Source: Epiperipatus broadwayi (Eukaryota > Onychophora > Udeonychophora > Euonychophora > Peripatidae). Taken from it: a stretch of DNA of 64,000 nucleotides. Positions within the stretch are counted from its first letter, which is position 1. Every line of letters begins with the position of its first letter. The stretch is taken from contig JAQFVV010000018.1 in the NCBI GenBank assembly GCA_028023455.1, positions 5,855,800 to 5,919,799 on the forward strand, read 5' to 3'. The notes beneath the pieces are model-generated. The model searched no databases and had not been told where the DNA came from. It worked only from the letters and a program-made list of their open reading frames with translations. Shown piece by piece: positions 47,051 through 60,028 of this stretch. Made by a program: the position numbers and the translations under genes.

Positions 47051-50000
47051 CAGTAGGAATTTTATATACTTATCTATGACATTTCTTCTGATTTTTCTGT
47101 TGTTTTTTGAAAGTATGAAATAATGTTTCAGTATTTTATATTTAAACATTGATTTTGGGATAAAACTTTTTATTTATTTTATTTACCCTTTTATAGAGTA
47201 AATTTTGTGAATTCCGAATTATTTTTAAATATGTAACTTTTTAAATAAAACATTTTCCTTTTGTTTCATTAATATTTCTGTGGGGTTATTGTTATATTAC
47301 TGTTATAAATAGGACCAAGATGCCAATGAAGATCATATAAAACCTGTATTATATAATGATTTCTGCTGTATTGGATCTGGGAGTGGAGGAGTGGCTTTTA
47401 TTTTTATTTTTCATAATCATTCCACATATTGATATTTCAACTGTTATAGATTATAATCATTAATTATTAATAAATATCCAAAAGTTTGTTCAATGTTTAA
47501 AAAAATAGATAACTTTGATATTGATGAATAGATTTGTTTTAATCTTTTTTTAAAAAAAGTTTATCTAATAAATTATGTGCAGATAATATGCTATAGGTTT
47601 GATGAAATTATCTATAAACTCACTTGAGAGATTTACTTGATTTGAATGTTTGATTAAATAAGCTTTCATGTTGAAATTTATTTTGAAAGATTTGCAAATG
47701 AATTTTTATTATACAATAGATGTACCCTCCCCCTCCCCCTTTTAAGTTTTATTTTAAAAAAAAATTTACAAGGAATTATTTGATAAAAAACATTTATAAT
47801 TAAGAGTCAGACATGATTATTATATTTACATAATTAATTAGTTAATTAAGTAATTAAAGTTTTTTTTAAAAAAAAAACAAGTTTTACAAAAACTTGATTA
47901 ATCTGAATCTATAAGAAGAGTAGAAAAATTATTCTGGAAATAAAATTCATTTTTTAAAATTAAATTAGGAGAGGAACAGTAAGACCTTGAATTAGTTGTT
48001 TTACTGGTTTTTGCTAAATGGAGGGCAGTATTGAGACTGATAGATCTGTTGATGTGCTTTGGACAACAGCAATCTATGGACAGTTTTAAAATTCAACAAC
48101 AGTCTATTATCAGAAGTTTCCTTATGATAAAGTGTACCAGGTATATAGATGTAATGAACCATTTAATTATTCAAGGTAGAAATTATAAAAATATCACATG
48201 CTTTTTTTTTTGTTTAAAGGTATTTATGAAGTTAAAGAAATCATATGATAACAGTAATAGTGAGTAAATTGTTTTGTGACTCAAAAACATGTCTCAGAGA
48301 TACTATGTGACAGGTTAATCCTTTTTTTTTTCTAGATAAATCTTGCATTTGTTAGTGTCAGAAGGAGCTGTTATTATGTAGTTCAAACTACATTTGCTTT
48401 TTGTTACATGTTTGTAATGCTACAATAGGATAATGAAGAATGATGGTTACTGGATTTGGATTATTTCCTAGCTTATATTATTTAATGCATTTTACCATGC
48501 ACATTGATCTTCCAATATTATAGTTTTCAATCTTGTTTTTGGTTACATGCATAAATTATGACTTTGATAGATTCATTTATGATATATCATCATAGTTGAA
48601 AACACAGGAAATTGTCAGTAACAGACTTTGACATAGAGTAAAGTGGTTAGAATTATTTAGTATTATTTAAATGGTTAATTCAATAATTGAATTAAGATAT
48701 TCTTAATATTTTATATGGTGATAATTCTGTGTATATATATATTTTTGGACTTAGATTGATCATACTTATTTGCAAACTGCTAATGATGATGATAAATGTA
48801 AGTCAGTGACATAAGCTCTATTTAAAAATGTCTATCATGTAACCTTATGTTGCAAACAAAATTGAAATAAAATAGAAATGTGATATTTGAAATATATGAT
48901 ATATTCATTTTATAAAACCTGGTTTGAAAGTTGGGTAGTTTGAAACTTAGGTAATATGTTAAAACTATATGTGTACAAAATTTGAGTATTTTTACAGGAT
49001 TAAATTAATGATAATGAAGTGGGTGATTGATCATTTTAACTTTTTTTTTATAATTTTAATATTTTTTTTTTGTTGCTATTAATATCTTCAACTGATAGAT
49101 TTTATAATGTGATATTTATATAAAAACATTAAATGTACATGTTTTATGTGACTTAAAATTTTAATATTCACTTATTAGATTTGTTTGACCTAATTTGCTA
49201 AAAAAACACTTAATATAAATTTTTGCTAAGTTAAGTTAATATTTTAGTTGAATGACCAAGTGAAATGTCTGGTGTTTGTGATAAAGATGAAATTATTTTT
49301 TTATTTCTTTTTCTGACATAAGTTTCAGGTAATCAGTCAGTGACTTCAAGCTTTGAATAAGTATTGATTACAAGTGTTCCAAGGAATAGTCTAAAATTAT
49401 TAAAATTAATTATGTTTGAAATACAGTTATGTTAGGCAGTTTTTGGGATCAACCTTTAATAACTTAAGGATTTGAAGATCAGTATTTTTCTTAGAATTTC
49501 TTTCATTCTCTTCAAAGTTATAATGTATTAAACATATAAGAAAAAAAGCACTTGAAATTTTTTTTGCATATATGTATGTAATCATAATATTTTATTTATA
49601 TGTACATAAATATTAAACATATATTGTATGATTAAATTTTAATTTTATTTAAAGTTATAGTTATAAATTATAATTTAGTATTATAATTCCTTTTCAAAAT
49701 GTTTAGATTATGGTAAATGAACTAAATTCTGAGTGTTCCAAGTTCAGATATTTATTATTACCCCCTCCCCCCCAATCCAAGTAATATTAATAATTAATAA
49801 AAATAATTCATACAAGACTTTGAATAAGAAATTACATCTAGATACAATATTGCATAACAAAAACTTTTTTTTTAATAAAATTATTTATTTTAGGAAGTAG
49901 TTGTATACAGTATATATATATTTCAAAATATAATTTTTAAATATCTTGCTTAAACTCTGGAAAGTTGAAATTTCTTGATAAGTATATTAATTAAGATTAT

Positions 50001-52097
50001 TTGTTTATCTTGGTTGGATATTATTTTGTCCTAATGAGAGCATTCAGAATAATATTTTTAATTAAGTCAGATTCTATCATTAGTTGTAATTGTTAAGAAA
50101 AAAAAATCTTTTATTTTATTTTTTTAAAAAAGACATACTTTAGAACACACTAAGTGAACAGGATTTTATTGGTTGTTAATTTTGATTTTTTTTTGTTGAA
50201 CTCGATTTGAAAAATATAAATCTCATATATAATAGTATACATTTTTCCTTTAATAAAATGTATCCAGTCAAAAAATATATACAGTATAATCTTTATAGTG
50301 TCAGTATTTAGCACATTTGTTCCTGAACTTGGGAACTGATAGGATTATATTTAAAGGCGCATTATGACTAATTGGCAGTTATTTGCAAAAAAAAAAAAAA
50401 GTATACAGGAAACAGAAGTTGGTTCCTGAAAAGAAGTGTCACAAATAGTTGTAAAAATTAAAGTCACTGTTAGAATAAGAAGTCTTATTTATACAAAGAA
50501 ATTATGTGTTCAATAAATTGGATATATGTAAATAATATTAATAAAAAAGAAAAAGAAGTCGTTTTTTGATAAAAATAATTAGATGCATTTATCTTAAATT
50601 TAGATAATTTTTTTTTGTTCAATCATATAATTTTAAAGAAAATAAATAAATTCTATCAAAAATATTAAAATCCAACTTTTTTTAAAAAAAAAAAAGAATA
50701 CAGTATTAAAAACATAGCAACATATTGGAAAATGTGCATTACATTACAAATACACTTTCATCTTAAATATTTTGGCATTGAAATTTAACTTTATTAATTA
50801 AAATGCTAGACAAGATTTGTAAAATTCTAAAATTTCTTAATAGTCTATTGAATAATTTTTACCAATCATATTTTTTACACTGATGACATATCACTAAAAT
50901 ATGTATTTATTGTTAGGGCTTTTATTTGTTCCACTTGAGACACCAATATTATTTGAATACTTATTAAAATATTATACTTTAATTTTTGATACTTATGAGT
51001 TTTGAAGTAAACCAAGATGACATCCCGTAGTTTTGATAAATGTACAGTTTCGAGGACCTATAATCCACCAAAGATGTTTTCATTGTTAAATTAAAACAAA
51101 ATTAATAAATCTATTGTTAAATTTTAAAAAAAGGAATAAATTCTGATAAATTTCATTAAGAAACTTAATTTCATTTTTTTAAAAACTTACAACATGGGAA
51201 GCAATGAGACACTTTAATATTGTGATATTTTGATTCAATTCAGCATGTTGGCAGTATTTTTGGTAAATTGTCATAATGATAAAAATTTTGGACTTTCCTT
51301 ATACAGAACATGATGCAGTGGAATATTTTCAAAAGTATGGAATCCCACCCTCCTGAAAAGTCTGTGTTAACTGACACAATATAATTGCATGCTGCCAACA
51401 TGAATGAAGTGAAAATATTGTATTTATATATTTTTTCATTTTTCTATTAATAAGTTAATCCAGAAAAAAAAAAAGGTAAATGTTGGAATTAATTTTTACA
51501 AATTGTTTTTTTTTTTTTAAATAACAATAATAATAAATAAAATGTAATTATTAAATGTGATGTTTCTAAGCAGGCATTTTTTGGTAAATATTTTTTAGAG
51601 TCCCCCAAAACTGAAGATTTATCAAAAGTATGGGTTGCCACCTTTTTGATTTTCCTGAGAAGTCAGATATATCCCAAGTGTTTAACTGTATTGTAACTGT
51701 ATAGGGAATTTAATTTAACTGATATTAATTTTTTTTTTGTAAGAATCAATTTTGTCTTACTTTTTTTTTTATATATATAATCAAAAAAGATAAATGCAGA
51801 GGTTTGTTGAATATGAACTAATTTATCACAAATTTACATGATCATGATTAAGTGATTGTAGAATTTGTGATAAATTCTCACAATATTATTAAAGCTCTAA
51901 TCATTTTATATTGTGCAAAATCCAATAAAAATAAAAATATAGTAGTCTTTTTTCCCAACTTGGGAGTAGATGATAAAGTTGAAAATATTTAAATATTATA
52001 ATTTAATTATTCATTATTGATAGAAAATAAATTGCAGTTAACTAATTATTCAATAAAAACTATATTATATATACAAATAAAATGTTTGTTAATTAAA
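47051..52097. other. AT-rich non-coding stretch
   Basis: About 5 kb without a recognisable gene, in the presumed long intron. Contains poly-T and poly-A runs and C-runs (about 47730 and 49760). A weak duplicated phrase around CAAAAGTATGG occurs at 51250-51380 and 51570-51690. Confidence 0.5.
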
Positions 52098-52562
52098 AAT
52101 ATTGTAATAACAATAAAAATAATAAATATAATGGTAATTAACTATTATATACAGTCTTTTAAACTGCAGAAGTACTTTCGGTTAATTTCTTAATCTTTCT
52201 CAATTGCCGTTCAATTCAAAAACATAATAGAAGCAAACATCATCAATTCAAATCCCACGAATCTGGAATTTTAACATTAGTAGCTTGTCTTTTAATTATA
52301 TTGATTTTATTTTTATTTATTAAAATTGCTTCCTTAATTATTATTTTATTATGTTTCTCTCTTCATGAAGAATCTTAACACTTTCAAGATCAAACTTAAA
52401 TTTATATTTACATGGCCTTTCATGAGCTAAGAAAACTGAAATACTTAACAGCAGTTGAGGAGAGTTAAGGAATCAACCAAAAGTACTTCTGCAGATTGAA
52501 AGATTGTATATAATAGTTAATTACCATTATATTTATTATTTTTATTGTTATATAATATAGCT
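52098..52562. repeat. Inverted repeat, arms about 110 bp
   Basis: Left arm 52098-52208 and right arm 52450-52562 are near-perfect reverse complements over AACAATAAAAATAATAAATA, ATGGTAATTAACTATTATAT and CTGCAGAAGTACTTT. The spacer is about 240 bp. The right arm's TTAAGGAATC and CTGCAGATT phrases resemble the N-terminal block of the LINE that starts 300 bp downstream, so this may be a rearranged 5' part of that LINE. Confidence 0.72.
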
Positions 52563-52849
52563 GCAAAAAGTTTGCTGTTAATTGAAAGATCCTTTGATTC
52601 CTTTTTATCATCTTAAAGAAAGCACTGCTAATTCCTAATATCCACTTCATACATTCTTGTTGTTGCTGCTGTTATTACTATGTTAATATTTATACAATAA
52701 ATAAACGTCAGTTAGCTGGTCTGATCAAGAAATATCATGATCTTTTTTCTCAATTGCTTGATAGCTCTTAATTGAAATATCGTTGAGTTTCTTGAAGTCA
52801 GGATGAATATGTGTGAATGATTTGTTTATAAATATTTATAATCACGACA

Positions 52850-55510
52850 GCCCAAATTAAATTATGGCTGTTATTTCCAGGAGGGATGATCAAAGGCAGA
52901 AAGTGTTAAGAATCCTTAATTACCTATAGCTGCAGATTACTTTCCAGTGAAAGAAGATTGCATAAATTGAAAAATTATTTAATATTAAATAGAACATTGT
53001 TTGACTTTGTGAAGTTAGAAGAAAATAACAAAACTAAATTATGGCATTTATTCTCAAGAGGTTGTAAGGTCACAGTCAAGTCATCAGTTGGTTGTCAAAG
53101 GGAGATGTTAAGAATCCTCAATGCCATTTGATAATGTTTTATTTAATTATCTATAACTGCATATTATTTCAAGTGAAGGAAGATTGCACAAATTGGTAAA
53201 ACTGTTTGGTTATTAAATGGAACATTGAGTTTGTGAAGTTAGAAGAAAAGAAGAAGAGACAATTGATGTAAAAAAATGGATAGGTATTTTACTACAAAGA
53301 CATAAATATTGGAAGCACAAGTGAAATGAGATTCATTACAAATAAAAAGTAGAAGAATAACATTGTGAAGATTGTTGGTATATCAGATAGACTGGCAAGA
53401 TTAATTATTCAAAATAAGTTCTCTTTGTGATTGAAGAAGTAGAGCATATTTTATATGATGGACAAAATACTTTTGATCAGACCAAATAATATTTTTAAAT
53501 TGTCATGAGAGACTTTAAAGCTAGAATTAGTAAATGATTGAAAGATGAAATGGGATAAAACACAGACTTGTGGAGTTTTTAGAAAAAGAAAAATTGTATA
53601 TTATGAATTCATTCTTAAAGAAAAATGGAAATGGACATGAAAGTATCCAAATAAAGGTACAGCAAAATTGAATTATATTTAGACTAACAGAAAAGATGTA
53701 TTTCAAAATTGTAATATTTGTAATAGATTTAACACAGGAAGTGATCATCGATTAATGGAATATGTTGAGATAGAAGAATATATGAAAAAAAGAAGGAATA
53801 TGAAAATATTTTAAAATGATCCATTAAGAAAAATTGAATATTCAGAGTTTTAGAAAATAGTATGAAAAAAAGTTAATTAGTAAGAAAAGCTATAGGAATG
53901 AATAAAAATCTCAAAAGTGTAAAATAACTACTTAATATTGGGAGGAAAAGTTATTTCAGCAATAAGGGGAAAAAATGGAAATATTAATAAAAAGAGAGAT
54001 GATATCATGAAATATGTGGAGGAATTCTATAAAGAATTGTAAAGGGCAAGATAGTAAAGTATCTCCTACAGTTATTATTTCCTCTGAATTGCCTAGCATT
54101 ATAAATCTATGAAGAAAAATTTCTATAAATGGTGGAATTATTATTTGTATTTTAAAGGAAGTATGTGAAAACAGAAAAATTGTTTGCAAAATTATATATC
54201 AAATGTCTAAATGTTAAGGATGTAACAGATAATTGAAAGAATACAATAATATTATTGATATTTAAGAAAGATGGTAAAGAAGATATTAGAAACTATAGAT
54301 TTATCAGTCTTCTCTCAGCTCTATGCAAAATCTTTACCGAGATAATTGCAATTTATCTATAACATACTTTGGATTTTTAGCCAATAGAACAAGCTGAATT
54401 TAAATGTGGTTTTACTGTAATGGATCACAGCTAAGTATTGATATAAAAAGGATTAGTGAATATAAGCTGCTACTATGGTTTGGATTAGTAGATTATAAAA
54501 AGGTGGTGGTGTTTTTTTAAGCATTTCTGTGGACTTTAAAGGTTTTGATCATTTAAGATATAGACTCAGGATATTATCATATTCTGAAGAATATTTATCA
54601 AAATACCATAGCTGTGATTAGATTGCATGGTGAGATTATGAAAATTAACACTGAAAAAAATGTATGACAAGGTTATTATCTGTTACTCCAAAACTTTTTA
54701 CATCACTTTTACAAAAAGGAATTAAAATGGGAAACTAAGGGAGTAAAAGCAAATGGAAATTATTTAAATCATCTAGATTTTGCAGATGATATGGTTGTTT
54801 TTGCAAATAATCCTTCAGAGATTCTGCAATATTGCAAGAGTCATCAGATAAAAGTTCAAAAAATAAGACTAAATATAAATGCTAAAAAGATTAAAATAAT
54901 GAAAGAAAGTAAAGATTCATAATCATGAATTAAAAAAAAATTATCAACTACAAATACTTTGATCAGATTATTAATATGGATAGAGACATAATGGATGAAA
55001 TTAATCATCAATTTAAACTTGGATGGAATGTTTTTGGGTAAAAATATCTTAGTATTAAAAGGAAATTTGCTTGTTTGTTTGAGAAGAAATGTTTTTAATA
55101 TATGTTTAACCTGTCATATTTATAGATATAAGACTTGGGCACATAATAGAAGAGCTATTGGATACTTCAGATTATTCAGAAAATTTAGAGAGATGTATAT
55201 TGGGAATAGCAAGATGGGGTTGAAATTGGAATAAGTGGATGAACAAAGAGATATCATTGACATTATTGATAGATTAATAAATTAAAATGGGTCTAGTCTG
55301 GGCATATTGCTGGAAGAAATAATAATAGATGAACAGTTGAAGTTTTAAATTGAATTCAAAGAAATTATAAAAGAGCTAGAAAGAGACCACCATGTAAGAT
55401 GAATGGATGAAATAAGGAAGTTTGCTGATGTGATGTGATGAGAAACTGGATTAAACCTGGAATGACTTTCATCCTGCAGTGGATTAATAATGTTTGGAAG
55501 TGATGATTAT
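52850..55510 (+). pseudogene. RTE-like LINE, near full-length but broken
   Basis: Plus-strand order, in many frames: an N-terminal EEP block (SSERRLHKLKN region, 52860-53040) that is duplicated at 53041-53250; EEP core pieces KNNIVKIVGISDRLARLIIQ (about 53350-53410) and EEVEHILYDGQ (about 53435); TNRKDVFQNC; and NTGSDHRL at 53731-53754, the EEP end. Then come NGNINKKRDDIMKYVEEFYK (about 53975-54035), FKKDGKEDIRNYR (about 54265-54300), a QAEFKCGFTVMDH segment (54389-54427), and the palm motif FADD at 54779-54790. The last pieces are KEYK-like YKYFDQIIN, GWN, and a C-terminal tail with KRAR, RPPC and RWMDEI (about 55365-55410). Motif order and spacing fit RTE-clade LINEs, which encode endonuclease plus reverse transcriptase in one protein. 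Stops and frameshifts make it inactive. Confidence 0.75.
52860..53250 (+). repeat. Diverged tandem duplication of LINE N-terminal block
   Basis: Two copies of about 190 bp share TTAAGAATCCT, TGCAGATTACTTTCCAGTG versus TGCATATTATTTCAAGTGA, AAGATTGCA, AAATTG and TTTGTGAAGTTAGAAGAAAA, in order. The second copy carries a small insertion. Confidence 0.7.
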
Positions 55511-55765
55511 ATATATATATTAAACAAAGAAAATCAATTATATTTTTAATAAAAATCATATTAATTTTTTTTTTCAAATCATAATTGATAAATTACTATT
55601 TTTATTTTTATCAAAATATAAAACTGGAAACTTTTTTTCTTTTCAAGTACTAGAAGAATTTTTAAAAAAATAAGCAGAAAAAAAAATCTCTGCAGATTGT
55701 TTAAATAAATATCATTATAAATAGTTTTTTTAGAATAAAACTTTTTAAAAATAAACTGTGGAAGT

Positions 55766-55859
55766 AGGTACTGATGTACTCAGGTATATACATTCAATTT
55801 TATGTTAAGTTGAGGTACTGATGTACTCAGGTATATACATTCAATTTTATGTTAAGTTG
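55766..55859. repeat. Perfect tandem duplication, 2 x 47 bp
   Basis: Units 55766-55812 and 55813-55859 are identical, beginning AGGTACTGATGTACTCAGG. Their identity, next to heavily decayed elements, marks a recent duplication or a possible assembly effect. Confidence 0.9.
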
Positions 55860-57500
55860 AATCTTTAAATACTGCTTTGACATCATGAAACAGTAGTGAG
55901 ATAACTAATTGATAAATTTAAAATTCTTTTTATTTGGAAAAGTGATTTATGGTAATACTATGTAATTTATAAATTCAGAGTGTAATCTAAAACATTTTAT
56001 TACTTTTCATTGACAGGTTTGTCTTTTCAATTTCTTATTTTATTTTGAAAGAGAAAAATAGGAGGACGGGGAGAGAAAAAGTATGGTCAATTGTACATTT
56101 TCAACATTATTTTGAAAATTTATTTCTCATAATAGTATCTAATATTAACTTATAAATTAAATGTATAATTTTAAATAAACCATTTATTACTTGTAATTGA
56201 CATAATTTCTTGGGAATTTTTATTATTCTTATTTGTGTTTTAAATTTCTTATTTGGTTTTGAAAAAAATGAGCAAAAAAAAATACCATCACTTGTGTCAC
56301 TGAGTTTTATTAAAACAATAATACTAAAGACCAAAATAATTGTAAGCTACAGATTTTTTATCTAAGAAAATCTTTTTTTTTTTTTGTCATTCAGTATAAA
56401 TTACAATAAAACAATCCAAGTAAAAGTGAGCTGGCTTGCTTTGAAACAACAAATTAAAAGGTTAAAATGAAAATTATTTTTTTTAATTATCACCAATAAT
56501 TGTTTTCTTTTTACTACACACACACGAAAAAAGAATTGCTGCTTTGTATGGGTCAAATAATTTGGCAGCCATGACATGGACAATGTAAAATTGTTCTAAC
56601 CTTCCTCTTAGAATTTTTCCTTTTTTTTATTCACTATAAACAATTCATATTTGATATTTCTGCTGTAAAAATGCCAATGCAGATTATTTCTTCACTAGCA
56701 ACCTAGAAATCTTCTAATAACATAATTATTTTAAGCAACAATATACAACTATGCAAGTGTTGACAACTTTTTTTAGAATAAAAACCTAAAACAGATCTAA
56801 GAACATGAGGTCTAGATGAATAATATAAGATTTAATTTTACTTTAAAAATAATAATAATAATAATAAAACAATTTAAATGAACAACCCATGTTTATATAT
56901 CTTTATCAAATAAAAATATTTTAACAATATAAATGAACATAAAGTTTATTTTTAAATTAATTTGTAAAAAGTAAAAGTATTTATTGTAATGCATGAAAAT
57001 CTTTTCTTCTTATCTTTTACTTTCTGTTTTATTTTTTAAACTATTTATGAACCTATATTTTACATATGTAAAGTAAGCTGAATCTTAATTTTAGTGATTA
57101 ATTATCCCAGTATTATTTCATGATGTCAATTCACTGTTTTAAAGGAACAAACAAAATGAGATATATGAATACATCAGTATCCTAGAAATACACTTTCCAA
57201 AATCAGTTTTTTTTTTATAAAATAAAAAAATCATCCCATAACCCTGAGTTAAGCAATGCTTTATATATAAAGTTATATTATTTTTATTATTATTATTATT
57301 TCTATGGGAATTTGACCTTCATTTAACATGTTATTTTTAAAAATCACTTCAATCATGTTCAAACAAGGTCCTGCTATACTAGACTAATTATCTCATTATT
57401 TTTAAATATATTAGTATATATGCTATTTTTTTTTTAGTTTTTTTATGGTGATATATTTTAAATTTTGATTTAAAAAAAATCTATTTGGCCTTTTGTTCAG
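55860..57500. other. AT-rich non-coding stretch
   Basis: No gene is recognised. AAT/ATT triplet microsatellites lie near 56848-56868 and 57280-57300. Confidence 0.55.
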
Positions 57501-57521
57501 GATCCACTGGGTACATGCATT
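57501..57521 (+). CDS. Candidate 21-nt microexon of the 41.36-kb gene
   Basis: A good 3' splice site (GGCCTTTTGTTCAG) and a consensus 5' splice site (GTGAGTAA at 57522) flank exactly 21 nt, a multiple of three. Entered in the phase left by the 41437 splice site, it reads IHWVHA without a stop and keeps the phase for the next segment. A 21-nt match can occur by chance, and an intron of about 16 kb is implied. Confidence 0.25.
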
Positions 57522-57530
57522 GTGAGTAAT

Positions 57531-58368
57531 TCTATGATTTTGTATTTGTTTCTAAATTTAAAATATAAACATTTATTTGACTAATAGTTTTAAAGTTGAT
57601 TCAATAAGCAGAATCAAATATTCTTAAATGAGATTTAAAAAAAAAAAACAGAAATTATTCATAATACAAATAGTACATCTCTTGAATCTATATACAATGT
57701 TGCATAAGCTTATTCATGATGACTTGTGAACCTACCCATACACTTTTTGCCCGCACTTATGCTCTCAGGAAAATTATTATTATTTGGCCCACTCATTTTA
57801 AATTTTGTAGTTAATAATAGATTCCTCCCAGACTACTTTTTATGACTATAATAAACTTTCAAATATTGATAAATTATTTTCAATATAGATAAAGTAGAAA
57901 TCTGATAAAATACAGTTTGATTTATTTTCATTCAGGAAATAAATGATTCAGCTATGTTTATGCTGATTTAGTGCTATATTGGAAAGTCTGTTGAGTATAT
58001 ATTTAAGCTAGTTATGACTATGATAGAGCTTGTCTTTAAGTTTTGCTCTAGAATTACTTATTTTCACACAATTTCTTCAACTACTGATTCTAGGTTAATA
58101 TATAATTACTTATGTAAATCATTTATCAAGATCAGAGAAACTGTTTAAATTAATTCCCAATGATTATGTAGCACATAATAATTCATCAGAAGAAAATACT
58201 CTTAATAAAAGACATTTTAAAGGAGTCATTATATACATTTTCTATCTGTTTTTAATTTTCTTATTTAAGTCAAAATAAGTTGTCATTAAAATAAGGTCCA
58301 CTGCTTTCAATTAATAGCAATGTTTATATGCTGAACATGATAACATTTATTACAATTCATAATTTCAG
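57531..58368. other. Non-coding stretch, presumed intron
   Basis: No gene is recognised. Confidence 0.45.
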
Positions 58369-58441
58369 GTATCTATGGGAAGTCCGCAGATATGGAGAAA
58401 GTGCATGCTTCTGTATTTTATTTGATATTAATATTTTTTAA
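58369..58441 (+). CDS. Candidate further exon of the 41.36-kb gene
   Basis: The segment starts after TTCATAATTTCAG. Entered in the phase carried from 57521, it reads YLWEVRRYGESACFCILFD and on to a TAA at 58439-58441. Trp, Arg, Cys and a CpG make it unlike the local chance frames. A weak 5' splice site (GAAA then GTGCAT) at 58401 could end it earlier. If read to the stop, the three segments total 174 nt, or 57 residues. No family is recognised. Confidence 0.25.
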
Positions 58442-59321
58442 ATGTTATCTTTCTAGAGAAAATGTAAATATGTGTATGTGCTTGAGTAATTCATTAGTTG
58501 TAACAATAATGTAAAGTAAAAAAAATTAAGTCTAGTTAAAAGTAACTGAATTTGAATTGAAAGGTGGTAATTCTTTGTGCATTACTATATTTTTGATATA
58601 TTGAATATATGAACATTATCATATCTTTATGTAACTATTGACTGTTCTGTGAAAATTGTAAACATATATTGTATTTGCACAAATACTAATGTATAAATAT
58701 ATACTTGAAAATATTCATATCATAGAAAGCACAAGAATGTATATACATAAAATAATAATAATTTGTATTTTGTTAATTTGCAGATACAATATGTTAAGAA
58801 AATTTATCACTTAAAATGAAAAACATATATACACACACACACACAAATGCTTTTTAATTAAACTTGGAAAACTTGATATTTTATTTTAATGATGTATTGT
58901 TAATTAGAAATAATAATAAAAGCATTTAATATATGCAACTATAAGAAAAAAATAAGCACATGGAAGTTACATAATTAAATCTTTGTTTCAATAAAATATT
59001 ATTTTATAAAATAAAATATGAAATGTACAATATTTATAAATACACAAAACTAGTTTGAAAACAATTGTAATTAAGAGAATTCTCAAATGTATTCAGTAAA
59101 ATAAATTTATTAAAACAATTGATAATTATCTTTATTTAAACTTGTTTACACAAGTTCAGAATATATATATGTGATTTGCACTTTTGTTTATTCCTGATAT
59201 TCTAAGGTATTTTTAATTTCAAACAACTTACTTTATTATCAAAAAATATTGTCTCATTTACACATAAAAAATATCTTGTTATTATAAAATATTATTTAAA
59301 TGCAGTATATATTTTTATAGT
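58442..59321. other. AT-rich non-coding stretch
   Basis: No gene is recognised. A short CA run lies near 58830-58845. Confidence 0.55.
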
Positions 59322-60020
59322 TATATATTGGATTATTTGTTATCTACTTGAATTGCTAAACATTTTTAGAAAAATTCAATTATTATTTATATGTTTTTAG
59401 AAAACACTCTGAAAAGTGTCCCCCCCCCCCTGTGGGGTGTTATAGGTCTGAAGAAGTGCCTGTAAGGATTGAGCCAGTGGCCTTTATGTTTGTAAATACT
59501 GAATTAGTCAGTAGCAATTTTTTTTATCTCCATTTTTCTTTTAAGAGCAAGGTTAAGAAGTAGTTTTATAGAATTATTTATCATTGTCATCTCAACAACT
59601 TTAAAAATTTTTCTTTTTACTTTTTTTTCTGCTCAATATTCTTACATTTTCTCAAATGAACTTATATTCATTAATATTTATATATGATCTGCTTTTGCTG
59701 TCTTTTTCTCTTTTATCATTGTGTCTGTGTTCTTTTAAGTATTTTTCAATAGAATTGATAAATGTAGTCCTTGTTTGATATCATTTCAAGTTGATATTTT
59801 GTATAGAATGAAATTCCTTATAGAGGGTCTTGGCTTTGAAAGGCTGTTCTGCTACTATATTCATTGTAGATTTTCATTAGTTTGTCTGGCATCTCATATA
59901 TAAGAATGCACAAAAGTACCTATTGGTTTATGTTTCTTTATTAGCTATTTAAGATTTTTCTTAATGACAGCTAATGGATAATCATTTTTCATAATAGTTT
60001 GATCTGTATGGACTTTTAAT
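59322..60020 (-). pseudogene. Penelope-like relic, left member of a mirror pair
   Basis: Minus-strand pieces KNDYPLAVIKKNLK (about 59945-59990) and an ARQTNENLQ-type segment (about 59870) align with the Penelope fragment at 31.6-32.2 kb. The GIY-YIG core itself has decayed. The low-coordinate end (59322-59520) is the terminal repeat, with the TAGTTATATATTGGATTATT phrase. It includes the 3' half of the tRNA-like module (59465-59508: minus CTAAAGGCCACT-type block shared with 61.8 kb). A 10-nt C-run lies near 59421. Confidence 0.6.
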
Positions 60021-60028
60021 ATCATTCA

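Noticed and set aside
46870-47079. 69-codon plus-strand frame
   Set aside because: It lies within a Penelope-associated terminal repeat that is non-coding in the other copies.
51250-51690. Weakly similar direct repeats around CAAAAGTATGG
   Set aside because: Shared phrases are short and spacing differs, so the similarity is too weak to list as a repeat.
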